DNA of 52,493 bases from the NCBI GenBank assembly GCA_016202695.1, contig JACQOE010000014.1, forward strand, positions 1 to 52,493, given 5' to 3'. This DNA is from Pseudomonadota bacterium (GTDB lineage: Bacteria; Pseudomonadota; Alphaproteobacteria; JACQOE01). A program made the translations under genes and the position numbers. Of the stretch, positions 1 through 7,877 are shown one piece after another (within the stretch, counting starts at the first letter, position 1; every line of letters begins with the position of its first letter). Below the pieces are notes generated by a model. The model had not been told where the DNA came from. It did not search any database and saw only the letters and a program-made list of their open reading frames with translations.

Positions 1-94
1 AGATGTGGACGAACACGTCCTTCGATCCATCCTCCGGCTGAATGAAGCCGTAACCCTTCTTGGTATTGAACCACTTCACGGTACCGATAGGCAT
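1..94 (-). CDS. Cold-shock (CspA-family) protein, C-terminal part outside the window
   Basis: Reading the minus strand from an ATG at 94 gives 31 codons beginning [17 protein letters not shown] and continuing [14 protein letters not shown]. This is the canonical N-terminal half of a cold-shock domain, with the RNP1-like KGYGFI core and an intact FVHI RNP2 region. Such proteins bind single-stranded nucleic acid, melt mRNA structure and are usually about 70 residues long. A G-rich stretch 4-9 nt before the ATG could serve as ribosome binding site. The gene is not part of the upstream TRAP operon by function. Its 5' untranslated region and promoter probably lie in the roughly 100 bases between it and the permease stop at 201. 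The 3' half is cut by the window edge. Confidence 0.9.
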   Translation of the reverse strand, partial: MPIGTVKWFNTKKGYGFIQPEDGSKDVFVHI

Positions 95-200
95 TGTGCC
101 CCCCAATGGAATCGTCCTGCCGCGTGTCGCGGTGCGCGGTCAGTTAAGCATGAAACCGAACCCAGGGCCAGCCGGCATTCGCGGCGCTCGACGACGGCGC

Positions 201-2156
201 TCAGTCCTCGTTCGCCCGCGAGGCGACCGGGAGGCGGGTGGCAAGAACGCCGTCCCGGGCCGCACGCGCGCCTCGAAGACGACGCCTGATGTGAACAAGC
301 GCCACGAACAGGAGACCGAGACCGACGCCGAGCAGGTCGGTCCGCCAGCCGGCGAAGATCATGGAGAAGGCCGCCGCCGCCGCAATGAGCCGCTCGTGCG
401 GAAGGAGGGCGATGCGGAACCATCCGAACGTCGCCATCGGCAGCAGGACGAGACCGATGCTTGCGCTCGCGATCGCCGCCGCGATCTCGATCGGCGATCC
501 CATTCCGAGGAGCGGCAGCCCGTAGACGAACATGAACGGCAGGATGAAGACCGGGAGCCCGAGCTTGATCGCCACCCACGAGGTCCGCCACGGATCGGTG
601 TTGGCGAGGCCCGCGGCGGCGAACGACGTGACCGCGACCGGGGGCGTGATCCCCGAGGTCGCGCAGCAGAAGATCGTGAAGAGGTGGGCGGCGACCTCAT
701 TCACCCCGAGGCGCACCAGGCCGGGAACGAGCAGGGCGGCGAGGATGATGTACGCGCCCGCGGTCGGCATCCCCATCCCCAGGATCACCGCCACCACGAA
801 GGTGAGCACGAGGGCGATGAGCACCGAACCGCCGGAGAAATCGAGGATGAGGCCGCTCATGCGGATGCCGAGGCCGCCCATGACAATCATGCCGGCGATG
901 AACCCGCCCACCCCGCAGGCGACCGTCACCGGCGCGATCATCCGTGGGGCTTCGGTCATGGCCTCGAAGAGCACGCGGCCGATCCGCCGCCGGCTCTCGG
1001 CGTCGAAGACCGCCACCAGCGCGGCCAGTGTCACCGTCGACCAGAAGGCGGCGGCGGTCGCGGTATAGCCTTCGAGCAGGAACAGGAGCAGCACCACCAC
1101 CGCGAGCAGGAGATAGCCGCGTTTGCGCACGAGCGGAAGCGCGTCCGGGATCTCGGCCTCGGGAAGCGGCGCCAGCCTCAGCCGGCGCGCCTCCACGTCG
1201 ACGACGACGAAGACCGCGAAGAAGAAGAGGATCGCGGGAATGAGCGCATAGCCCATCACGCGGAGGTAGGGGATGCCCACGAACTCGGCCATCAGGAAGG
1301 CGGTCGCGCCCATGACCGGGGGCATGAACTGGCCCCCGGTGGAGGCCACCGCCTCGACCGCGGCGGCGAACTCCGGGCGATAGCCGGACCGCTTCATCGC
1401 CGGGATGGTGAAGGCGCCGGTGGTGACGGCATTGGCGGTCGCGCTTCCCGAGAGCATGCCGAAGAAGGCGCTCGCCACCACCGCGGTCTTGGCGGGTCCG
1501 CCGATCGTGCGGCCGGTGAGCGCATGGGCGAGGTCGGTGAAGAAGGTGCCGGCGCCGGAGGCCGCGAGCAGCGTGCCGAAGAGAATGAACAGGAAGATGT
1601 AGTCGGCGCTGACGCGCATCGGCGCGTTCCAGATGCCGTCCTGGGTCATGTAGGCGAGCTCGACGATCCGCCCGAGCGTGAAGCCCGGATGCCAGAACGG
1701 CTCGGGGAGCACGAAGCCGAAATAGGCGTAGAAGAAGAACGCGAGGCCGACCGCGATCAGCACCGCCCCGATCGTGCGGCGGGCGGCCTCGATGATCATC
1801 ACCAGGAGCGTGATCCCGAGCACGATCTCGACCGGGGTCAGGTCCTGGGCGAAGGTCATGCGGTTGGCGACGTAGTCGCCGTAGAGCACGAGATATCCGT
1901 CGGAGAGGAAAGTGAGCGCAATCACCGACACGTCCCAGGTCGCGCGGAGATGTCGTCGCTCGCCGAGCGCGCGGGCGAGGTCGTGCCCGAACAGAACGAG
2001 GAGCGCGAAGCCGAGGTGGATCGGATAGTGCCGCTGGGCGATGGGCGGGCCGATCAGGGGATTGCCGGTGGCGAGGTGGTAGCTCGACATGGCGAGCGCC
2101 ACCGCCAGGGTGGCCCAGCGGACGGCCGTCGCCAGGGTACGGGGAGCATCGCGCAT
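201..2156 (-). CDS. TRAP transporter fused permease, TAXI type (copy 1)
   Basis: A 651-residue, highly hydrophobic inner-membrane protein joining the small (DctQ-like) and large (DctM-like) TRAP subunits in one chain, as is usual for TAXI-type TRAP systems. It should use an ion gradient to import the ligand delivered by the binding protein encoded just upstream (2318-3286). Hydrophobic segments span the whole length. A conserved GGQFMPPVMG segment sits near residues 274-283, and a second re-entrant-like segment (GMGMPTAGAY) lies in the C-terminal half. It resembles permease copy 4 (41408-43294) closely, sharing the N-terminal SSYHLA segment and the C-terminal GWRTDL segment. The 161-nt gap to the binding-protein gene holds a hairpin and a tandem 12-bp repeat. 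No good Shine-Dalgarno is visible before this ATG. Substrate unknown. Confidence 0.9.
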   Translation of the reverse strand: MRDAPRTLATAVRWATLAVALAMSSYHLATGNPLIGPPIAQRHYPIHLGFALLVLFGHDLARALGERRHLRATWDVSVIALTFLSDGYLVLYGDYVANRMTFAQDLTPVEIVLGITLLVMIIEAARRTIGAVLIAVGLAFFFYAYFGFVLPEPFWHPGFTLGRIVELAYMTQDGIWNAPMRVSADYIFLFILFGTLLAASGAGTFFTDLAHALTGRTIGGPAKTAVVASAFFGMLSGSATANAVTTGAFTIPAMKRSGYRPEFAAAVEAVASTGGQFMPPVMGATAFLMAEFVGIPYLRVMGYALIPAILFFFAVFVVVDVEARRLRLAPLPEAEIPDALPLVRKRGYLLLAVVVLLLFLLEGYTATAAAFWSTVTLAALVAVFDAESRRRIGRVLFEAMTEAPRMIAPVTVACGVGGFIAGMIVMGGLGIRMSGLILDFSGGSVLIALVLTFVVAVILGMGMPTAGAYIILAALLVPGLVRLGVNEVAAHLFTIFCCATSGITPPVAVTSFAAAGLANTDPWRTSWVAIKLGLPVFILPFMFVYGLPLLGMGSPIEIAAAIASASIGLVLLPMATFGWFRIALLPHERLIAAAAAFSMIFAGWRTDLLGVGLGLLFVALVHIRRRLRGARAARDGVLATRLPVASRANED

Positions 2157-2167
2157 CGGGGGCTCAT

Positions 2168-2193
2168 CCGATCACAGGGGGCCGATCACAGGG
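2168..2193. repeat. Tandem 12-bp direct repeat before permease 1
   Basis: The unit CCGATCACAGGG occurs at 2168-2179 and again at 2182-2193, separated by two G residues, just 12 nt upstream of the permease 1 start codon on the minus strand. It overlaps the region where a ribosome binding site would be expected. It may be a simple slippage duplication. Confidence 0.6.
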
Positions 2194-2196
2194 CAC

Positions 2197-2241
2197 GCCC
2201 GCCCGGGCGGCGGACCGGGGACGGGCGGTCCCGGGGCGGGC
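2197..2241 (-). other. Intercistronic hairpin between TAXI binding protein 1 and permease 1
   Basis: Two nested GC arms: GCCCGCCC (2197-2204) with GGGCGGGC (2234-2241), and inside them GGACCG (2212-2217) with CGGTCC (2226-2231). There is no T-tract, so it is unlikely to be a full terminator. Its position directly after a binding-protein gene and before the permease matches a 3'-end-stabilising or attenuating element that would favour binding-protein expression. Confidence 0.45.
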
Positions 2242-2317
2242 CGGCGCGAAGCCTCCGACCGGGGTCCGCCGACGCGGATTCGCCGCCGTCCCGGAGCCGC
2301 GAGTTTCGCGACCGCGC

Positions 2318-3286
2318 CTAGAGCGCGCCCGCCTCCTTGTAATAGCGCACGGCGCCGGGGTGCATCGGCGCGCCGGCGAAGTTCGCCATCCCCTTCGCGC
2401 TCAGGCCCTCCATCATCTTGTGGAACTTTTGCACCTCGCCGAGATGCTGCACGATGGTCTTCACCACCCAGTAGGCATGGTCGTCGGGCATGGTTTCGTT
2501 GGCGATGGTGAAGACGGCGAAGAACACGCCGGGGAAGTCGGCGTCCTGGCCGCGGTAGGCGCCGCCGCGGACCGTCTCCCGGGTGAACCCGCCGTTGAGC
2601 TTCAGGAGCTCCTTGAAATGCGCCTCGTCCACCGACAGCAGCGTCACCGGCCGGGTCGCCGCGAGCTGGCTGGTGGCGGAGGAGGGATAGGGCCCCGCCT
2701 GGAGGAAGAAGTCGGCCCGCCGGTCTTGCACCGCCGCCATGGCCTGGCCGGCACCGCCGCGCATGACGATGCTGAGATTGTCCTCCGACATCCCATAGGT
2801 GGCGAGCATCATCCGGAAGAAGGGGGTGACCCCGGCGTTGATCTCCTGCAGCGCCACCTTGCGGCCCTTGAGGTCGGGGATCGCTTTGATGCCGCTGTCC
2901 TTGGTCGCCACCAGTTCGATCAGCGAGTCGAAAGCCTTGAAGAGGCCGCGGACGTTGGTGATCTTGGACGGGAAGGGCGCCTCGCCCATCGCCGCGCTCG
3001 CCGCGGCGGGGGTCGGCGCAAAGCCGAGGTCGCCGGCACCCTTCGAGATGTTGATGATGTTGGAGTTGCCGGCGCCGACCTCGGTGGTCGTTCGGGCCCC
3101 CGCCTTGGTCAGTATCTCCGACAGCCCGACCACGATCGGATACCACGGGCCGCCGCTGGTCCCGGACAGAAAACGGAGCGTGTCGGGCTTCGAGTCGGCC
3201 GCCGCCGGTCGGGCGACGAGGCCGAAGATCAGCCCCAGCGCCAGCGTCAGGATGGCGGCGGCGGGCAGGTGACGCGTGTTCGTCAT
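2318..3286 (-). CDS. TAXI-family TRAP solute-binding protein (copy 1)
   Basis: A 322-residue periplasmic binding protein. The N-terminus is a Sec signal peptide (basic MTNTRH, hydrophobic core, ARPAAA cleavage site near residue 30). The mature start carries the TAXI hallmark GTSGGPWYP (about residues 42-50) that lines the ligand pocket. The HPGAVRYY motif near the C-terminus is also typical of TAXI proteins. The start was chosen because GGGGAGAGAAG lies just before the ATG at 3286 and the signal peptide begins there; the reading frame stays open further upstream but codes nothing recognisable. It delivers substrate to the permease encoded downstream (201-2156). It is clearly paralogous to binding protein 4 (43453-44418). 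TAXI proteins bind diverse carboxylates, so the ligand cannot be named. Confidence 0.92.
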   Translation of the reverse strand: MTNTRHLPAAAILTLALGLIFGLVARPAAADSKPDTLRFLSGTSGGPWYPIVVGLSEILTKAGARTTTEVGAGNSNIINISKGAGDLGFAPTPAAASAAMGEAPFPSKITNVRGLFKAFDSLIELVATKDSGIKAIPDLKGRKVALQEINAGVTPFFRMMLATYGMSEDNLSIVMRGGAGQAMAAVQDRRADFFLQAGPYPSSATSQLAATRPVTLLSVDEAHFKELLKLNGGFTRETVRGGAYRGQDADFPGVFFAVFTIANETMPDDHAYWVVKTIVQHLGEVQKFHKMMEGLSAKGMANFAGAPMHPGAVRYYKEAGAL

Positions 3287-3543
3287 GCTCTTCTCTCCCC
3301 TTGAGGACAGCGTTCGTCGTCTTGCGGACGCTTTTGCGTCGCGCGGACCGGCGGATCGCCTCTCCCGGCGATGCCGCGCCGGCCGCCGCGGACCCGACAT
3401 CCTGCCGGATGCGCGGACAGGGGGCCGTATCCAGTCTGGCAACAATGCGCGCCCCGAGTCCAGCGCCAACCGCGGGCCTGTCCGAGGGGGCGGTCGGGGC
3501 GGCGATCCGAACGGAGGCGACCGCGTGCGGGCGTGCGGCAAGA

Positions 3544-3583
3544 GCCGCCGAACGGGCGAGGCGGCGCTCGCCCGTCCGGCGGC
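3544..3583 (-). repeat. Long inverted repeat behind TAXI binding protein 2
   Basis: Two 17-nt arms (3544-3560 and 3567-3583) pair with a single mismatch around a 6-nt loop. The arms begin GCCGCCG and end CGGGCGAG on the plus strand. It lies just beyond the T-tract terminator on the minus-strand transcript and may act as a secondary terminator, or protect the opposite transcript. Confidence 0.6.
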
Positions 3584-3588
3584 CCCCG

Positions 3589-3609
3589 AAAAACGCGCGA
3601 GGCTCGCGC
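3589..3609 (-). terminator. Intrinsic terminator after TAXI binding protein 2
   Basis: On the minus strand, starting 3 nt after the stop codon of the 3613-4617 gene, GCGCG-AGCCT-CGCGC forms a GC stem followed at once by G and five T residues. This is the classical rho-independent arrangement. It separates the operon of permease 2/binding protein 2 from that of binding protein 1/permease 1. Confidence 0.65.
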
Positions 3610-3612
3610 TCC

Positions 3613-4617
3613 CTAGAGCTTTCCGAACCTCTTCTCGTGGTCCACTAGGCGCGCCACCCCCTTCTCGCGGTAATAGCGGGCCACGCCCGGGTGCAGCGGG
3701 ATGTTCACGCCGTTGAGCGCACTCGCCAGACTGATCGGCTTGTAGGCGGCATGGATCTGGCGCAACTCGTCGAGGTTCTCGAACACCGCCTTGGTCAGCC
3801 GATAGGCGGTTTCCAGGTCGACGTGCTGGTGGATCACCAGGGCGATCGCGCTCACCACGGTCGGCGCGTCCTTGTCCATCCCCTTGTAGGTGCCGGCCGG
3901 CAGCACCGTGTGGTCCATCCAGTCGTAGGTGTTGACGATCTTGTCGGCGAGCGGCTTCTCCAGCGGCAGGACCCGCAGGTCGAGCGAGACCGAGGCGTCG
4001 ACCAGCGCCCCGTGGGGCGTGGTCGCGTTCCACCACAGAACGTCGATCTGGCGGTTCTTGAGCCGGTTGACGGCCGGGGCGATGGAGATGTCGAGGGGCT
4101 GGAAGTCGCCGGGCGAGATCCCGAGCGCCTCGATGACCTTGTACATGATGTACCGGTTGGTCGAGCCGGGGTTCCCCATGACGACGCGCTTGCCCTTGAA
4201 GTCCATCACCGAACGGATCGGGCTGTCCTTCGGCACCATGATCGTGAGGATGTTGTCGCAGCAGCCGAACCAGCCGCCGACCTTCAGGGGATAGCCGGGC
4301 TTGCCGGCGTAGTCGCCTTTGGCCTTGAACGCATCCGACAGGGCGAAGGGCGGGACGAGCGCGATGTCGATGTCGCCCTTGGCGAGAAGCTCGACGTTCT
4401 CGTAGCCGCCCTTGGTCGCCTCGACGCGCGGCTGGATGGTCTTGATGTTGTCGCCGATCACCTTGGCCATGGCCCCGCCGATCGGATACCACGCCCCGCC
4501 CGAGCCGGCGGTGCCGATGGTGAGATATTTGCTCTGCGCGGCCGCCGGCAGCGCCAGCGCGGCGGCGAGCGCGGCGCCGACGATGGCCGAGACGACATCC
4601 CGTGCACGTACCTTCAT
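3613..4617 (-). CDS. TAXI-family TRAP solute-binding protein (copy 2)
   Basis: A 334-residue exported TAXI binding protein. The signal peptide MKVRARDVVSAIVGAALAAA ends near AAAQS (about residue 28), and the TAXI motif GTAGSGGAWYP follows at about 35-45. The start at 4617 has GAGGAGG with 6-nt spacing. An in-frame upstream ATG pair at 4644/4641, also preceded by GAGAGGAG, overlaps the permease stop as ATGA and would add nine residues, so coupling to the permease is likely either way. Here the permease gene comes first and the binding protein second, the reverse of the other TAXI pairs in the window. The binding protein is followed by an intrinsic terminator. A CC pair (GWFGCCDN) in the mature protein is unusual. 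Ligand unknown. Confidence 0.92.
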   Translation of the reverse strand: MKVRARDVVSAIVGAALAAALALPAAAQSKYLTIGTAGSGGAWYPIGGAMAKVIGDNIKTIQPRVEATKGGYENVELLAKGDIDIALVPPFALSDAFKAKGDYAGKPGYPLKVGGWFGCCDNILTIMVPKDSPIRSVMDFKGKRVVMGNPGSTNRYIMYKVIEALGISPGDFQPLDISIAPAVNRLKNRQIDVLWWNATTPHGALVDASVSLDLRVLPLEKPLADKIVNTYDWMDHTVLPAGTYKGMDKDAPTVVSAIALVIHQHVDLETAYRLTKAVFENLDELRQIHAAYKPISLASALNGVNIPLHPGVARYYREKGVARLVDHEKRFGKL

Positions 4618-4640
4618 CGGTAGCCTCCTCTGCTTGGTCA

Positions 4641-6593
4641 TCATTGGTCTCCTCTCGGTTGCGACAAGGGGCGCGAGGGCAGCCGCGCTCCCCCTCCCTG
4701 GCCCCGCGGCGCGGTCGCCTCCGCCTTGTGGCGGCGGCAGGCGAACCACTGCCGGGCGACGACGAAAACCGCGAGCGGCACGGCCAAAAGATCGGTCAGC
4801 GAGCCCACGTGGACGAAGCCGAGACCTGCCAACGCGAGCAGGATGCGGTCGAGCGGGCCGCAGCGCCCGAGCAGCCACCCTTGAATCGCGGCGACGAAGA
4901 GATAGCAGCCGAGCGTCGAGGACAGGACGACGATCACGATCCGCCAGAGATCGCCCTCGCCCAGCAGTTCCGGCGCGTAGGCCCAGACATAGGGGAGAAT
5001 GTAGAGCGCGAACCCCAGCTTGAAGGCGGTGACCCCCACCTCCATCGGATTCGCGCGGGCGAGCGCCGCCGTGGTATAGGCGACGACCGCGACCGGCGGC
5101 GTGATCGCGCCGATGATGCCGAAGTAAAAGATGAACAGGTGGGCGGCGAGCAGGGGTATCCCCAACTGCTCGAGCGCCGGCGCTACCAGCACCGCGAGCA
5201 TGATGTAGCAGGCCACCGTCGGCAGCCCCATGCCCAGGATCAGGGAGGCGATCATGGTGAGCACGAGAAGCGCGAACAGGTGGCCGCCGGAAAGCACCAC
5301 CAGCGCGTTCGAAAGGCTGAGGGCGAGCCCCGTCATGCTGGCGACGCCGATCACCACCCCCGCCGCGCTGCAGGCGAGCACGATCGGAAGGATGCCGAGC
5401 GCCCCGTCCTTGAGGGCCGCAATCACCTTCCGCAGGTCCATGCGCAGGCTCGGCCTGAGCGCGGTGACCGCGTAGGTGAACGGGATCATCCAGAACGCGG
5501 CGTTGAAGACCGAGAAGCCTTCGAACAGGAGCACGAACAGGACCACGATCGGGCTGAGCAGCAGCCATCCCTCCTTGAAGGTCTTCCACGGGCTCGGCAG
5601 CTCGCTCTTCGGCAGCCCCTTGAGGCCGAGCTTCGCGGCCTCGAAGTCGACGATGAAGAAGACGGTCGTGAAGTAGATGATCGCCGGAATCGCCGCCGCC
5701 GCCGCGATACTGGTGTAGGAGATGCCGGTGAACTCGACCATCACGAAGGCAGCCGAGCCCATCACCGGCGGCATGAGCTGACCGCCGAGCGAGGAAAGGG
5801 CCTCGATGGCCGCGGCGAAGGGCGGCCGGTAGCCGAGCTGAAGCATCAGCGGGATGGAGAAGTTGCCGACCGCCGAGGCATTGGCGACGGCGCTTCCCGA
5901 CATCGTTCCGAACAACGCGCTCGAAACCACCGAGACCTTGGCCGGGCCGCCCCGGTACTGCCCGGTCAGGCCGAAGGCGAGCTCGGTGAGGAACTTCCCC
6001 GCCCCCGAGCGCTGGAGGAACGCGCCCAGGAGCACGAACATGAAGACGAAGGTCGAGGCCACCCCGATCGGGACGCCGTAGATGCCTTCCTCGCCGATGT
6101 AGACGGAGGAGATGATCCGGTCCAGCCGGTAGCCCCGGTGGCCGAGAAGTCCAGGCAGGTACGGCCCGACATAGGCATAGGCGACGAAGACGCCGCCGAC
6201 GATGGGCAGCGCCCAGCCGATCAGCCGCCGGGTGGCCTCGAGCACGAGCAGGACGACGGCCACTCCCAGCCACAGCTCGAAGGTCGTAAGCGTGCCCGCG
6301 CGGTTGAGGATGTCCTCGAAGAAGAGGAACAGGTAGAGGCCCGAGAAACCGCCGATACCGGCGAGAACGACATCGAGACCGCGCAGCCAGACGCTCCGCT
6401 CGGAGGCGGTGAGCAGGAAGACCAGGGCGAGCGAGAAGCCGAGACAGGCACCGCGCTGGAGGAGTTCGACCCGCTCGCCGAACAGCCCGGTGTAAAGCTC
6501 GAAGGTGGAGAACCCGACCGCGACGATCGTGATCACGGCGGCGATCTCGCGCCGCCAGGCATCGACGCAGGTCCTCGGCTCGACGCCTTCCAC
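4641..6593 (-). CDS. TRAP transporter fused permease, TAXI type (copy 2)
   Basis: Inner-membrane fused small/large TRAP permease, about 650 residues from the chosen start, partner of the binding protein at 3613-4617. Conserved segments include GGQLMPPVMG and GMGLPTVACY, as in the other fused permeases here, with hydrophobic helices throughout. The reading frame runs up to an ATG at 6740. The extra 49 residues are low-complexity Gly/Ala/Arg, whereas a GTG at 6593 has GGGGGAGG 9 nt upstream and gives a protein the length of its paralogues, so I prefer the GTG. The stop codon overlaps the possible ATGA start of the binding-protein gene. The N-terminal region is divergent from copies 1 and 4, pointing to a different ligand class. 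Confidence 0.88.
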   Translation of the reverse strand: MEGVEPRTCVDAWRREIAAVITIVAVGFSTFELYTGLFGERVELLQRGACLGFSLALVFLLTASERSVWLRGLDVVLAGIGGFSGLYLFLFFEDILNRAGTLTTFELWLGVAVVLLVLEATRRLIGWALPIVGGVFVAYAYVGPYLPGLLGHRGYRLDRIISSVYIGEEGIYGVPIGVASTFVFMFVLLGAFLQRSGAGKFLTELAFGLTGQYRGGPAKVSVVSSALFGTMSGSAVANASAVGNFSIPLMLQLGYRPPFAAAIEALSSLGGQLMPPVMGSAAFVMVEFTGISYTSIAAAAAIPAIIYFTTVFFIVDFEAAKLGLKGLPKSELPSPWKTFKEGWLLLSPIVVLFVLLFEGFSVFNAAFWMIPFTYAVTALRPSLRMDLRKVIAALKDGALGILPIVLACSAAGVVIGVASMTGLALSLSNALVVLSGGHLFALLVLTMIASLILGMGLPTVACYIMLAVLVAPALEQLGIPLLAAHLFIFYFGIIGAITPPVAVVAYTTAALARANPMEVGVTAFKLGFALYILPYVWAYAPELLGEGDLWRIVIVVLSSTLGCYLFVAAIQGWLLGRCGPLDRILLALAGLGFVHVGSLTDLLAVPLAVFVVARQWFACRRHKAEATAPRGQGGGARLPSRPLSQPRGDQ

Positions 6594-6965
6594 GCGAAGC
6601 AGCCTCCCCCGCCTTTGCCCGCCCGGGCTGCCGGCCGCCCCGGCGGCCGATCTCGCCGGGGGCTTCTTCGCGAACCCCCCATGCCTCGGCAGGGCGCAAG
6701 ACGCGAAACCCCAACCCTCGCCCGCGCCCGACAGAGCCAAAACCGGAGTTCGGGATGCGTGTGTTTTCTTGTATCCTCGCTCATCATCGCCCGGCCATGC
6801 CAGGAAGGCAAGCCGGCGGAGGCGACGCCGGCGACGGCAAGCGCCGCCCGGAAGAAGGGTTTTGCCGTCGGTGGCGTCCCGCCGGGTGACGGCCTAGCCT
6901 CGGTTGGCTAGCATCGGGGTTGGCGCCCCATCCTGGATCGGCGCCCCGGGAGGATCGCGACGGCA
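6594..6965. other. Divergent intergenic region between permease 2 and the SDR gene
   Basis: 372 bases between two divergently transcribed genes. Most is GC-rich and without recognisable coding content. The only AT-richer patch (about 6727-6785) is where promoters for both directions would be expected. A plus-strand candidate is TTCGGG (6749-6754), 17 nt, TATCCT (6772-6777). If the permease instead starts at 6740, the first 147 bases are coding. Confidence 0.5.
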
Positions 6966-7757
6966 ATGGACCTCGGGCTGCGGGACAAAACGGCGATCCT
7001 GACCGGGGCCACCGGCGGCATCGGCAGCGCCGTGGCGCGGGCGTTGGCCGCCGAGGGCGCGAGGCTGGTCCTCGCCGCGCGCACCGCGAGCCGCCTCAAG
7101 GCCGAGGCGCAAACCCTCCGCGTCCGGTTCTCGACCGCGGCGGCAACGGTCGCGGCCGACCTTTCCCTCGCCGGTGCGGCGGAGCGGGTGGCCGAAGCGG
7201 CGCTCTCGGCCTTCGGACGCATCGACGTCCTGATCAACTGCGCGGGCAGCGCCCAGGGCGGCGTATTCTGGGAGATCCCCGACGCGGCGTGGACCGACGG
7301 CCTCGCCCTCAAGTTCCTCGGCACCGTCCGCATGATGCGCGCGGTCCTTCCCGCCATGCGCGGGGCGCGCTCCGGCCGGATCGTGACCGTGGTCGGCAAC
7401 TCCGGGCGTCAGCCCGACCGGCGCAGGCTCCCGGCCTCGGCCGCGAACGCGGCCCTGCTCGCGGTCACCAAGGGCCTCGCCGACGAGGTCGCCGAGGAGG
7501 GAATCGTCGTCCTTGCGGTCAACCCAGGGCCGGTCCGCACGGATCGATGGAACGCGCGCATGGCCGGGATCGCCAAGGAGACTGGCCGGCCGATCGCCGA
7601 GGTGGAAGCCGAGTTCGCCGACCGGATCGCGATGAAACGGATCGGCGATCCCGACGAGATCGGCCGCTGGATCGCGTTCCTCGCCTCCGACCGCGCGAGC
7701 TTCGTCACCGGCACCTCGGTCACGCTCGACGGCGGCATGACCCGCGCGCTCGCCTGA
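6966..7757 (+). CDS. SDR-family protein lacking the catalytic Tyr and Lys
   Basis: A 263-residue short-chain dehydrogenase/reductase fold protein. The N-terminal cofactor motif TGATGGIG (residues 13-20) and the NCAG segment near 91-94 are intact, and the expected active-site Ser is plausibly S146. The C-terminal half also looks normal (VNPGPVRTD, SVTLDGGM). However, where classical SDRs have YxxxK, this protein reads A157-S-A-A-N161, so both catalytic Tyr and Lys are replaced. It may bind NAD(P) without ordinary SDR catalysis, or use a different mechanism. It is the first gene of a plus-strand group with a deacetylase-fold protein, flavoprotein, amidase and TRAP transporter, so a catabolic role is likely. 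Function not assignable beyond family. Confidence 0.85.
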   Translation: MDLGLRDKTAILTGATGGIGSAVARALAAEGARLVLAARTASRLKAEAQTLRVRFSTAAATVAADLSLAGAAERVAEAALSAFGRIDVLINCAGSAQGGVFWEIPDAAWTDGLALKFLGTVRMMRAVLPAMRGARSGRIVTVVGNSGRQPDRRRLPASAANAALLAVTKGLADEVAEEGIVVLAVNPGPVRTDRWNARMAGIAKETGRPIAEVEAEFADRIAMKRIGDPDEIGRWIAFLASDRASFVTGTSVTLDGGMTRALA

Positions 7758-7877
7758 GCCGGCCTCGCGCCCGGCCCTTGTGCGGCGCCGACGGTTTCGA
7801 CCAGACTGGGGCCCGCCAGCGTCCCTCCCCCGCCGGCGCGGCGTGCGCGAGGCGAAGCGAACGGGGCATGGAGAGCG

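Larger units (their letters stand above)
3287..3612. other. Intergenic region between two TAXI TRAP operons
   Basis: 326 bases of very GC-rich sequence with no convincing gene. The half nearest 3612 holds an intrinsic terminator and a second long hairpin that end the operon of binding protein 2. The remainder presumably carries the promoter for binding protein 1, but I cannot recognise a convincing -35/-10 pair. Confidence 0.6.

Noticed and set aside
60-2321. Plus-strand open frame of 753 codons opposite permease 1
   Set aside because: Composition is almost only Arg, Glu, Asp, Gly and His, the signature of an antisense shadow of a membrane-protein gene in GC-rich DNA. Similar long frames opposite the other genes were rejected for the same reason.
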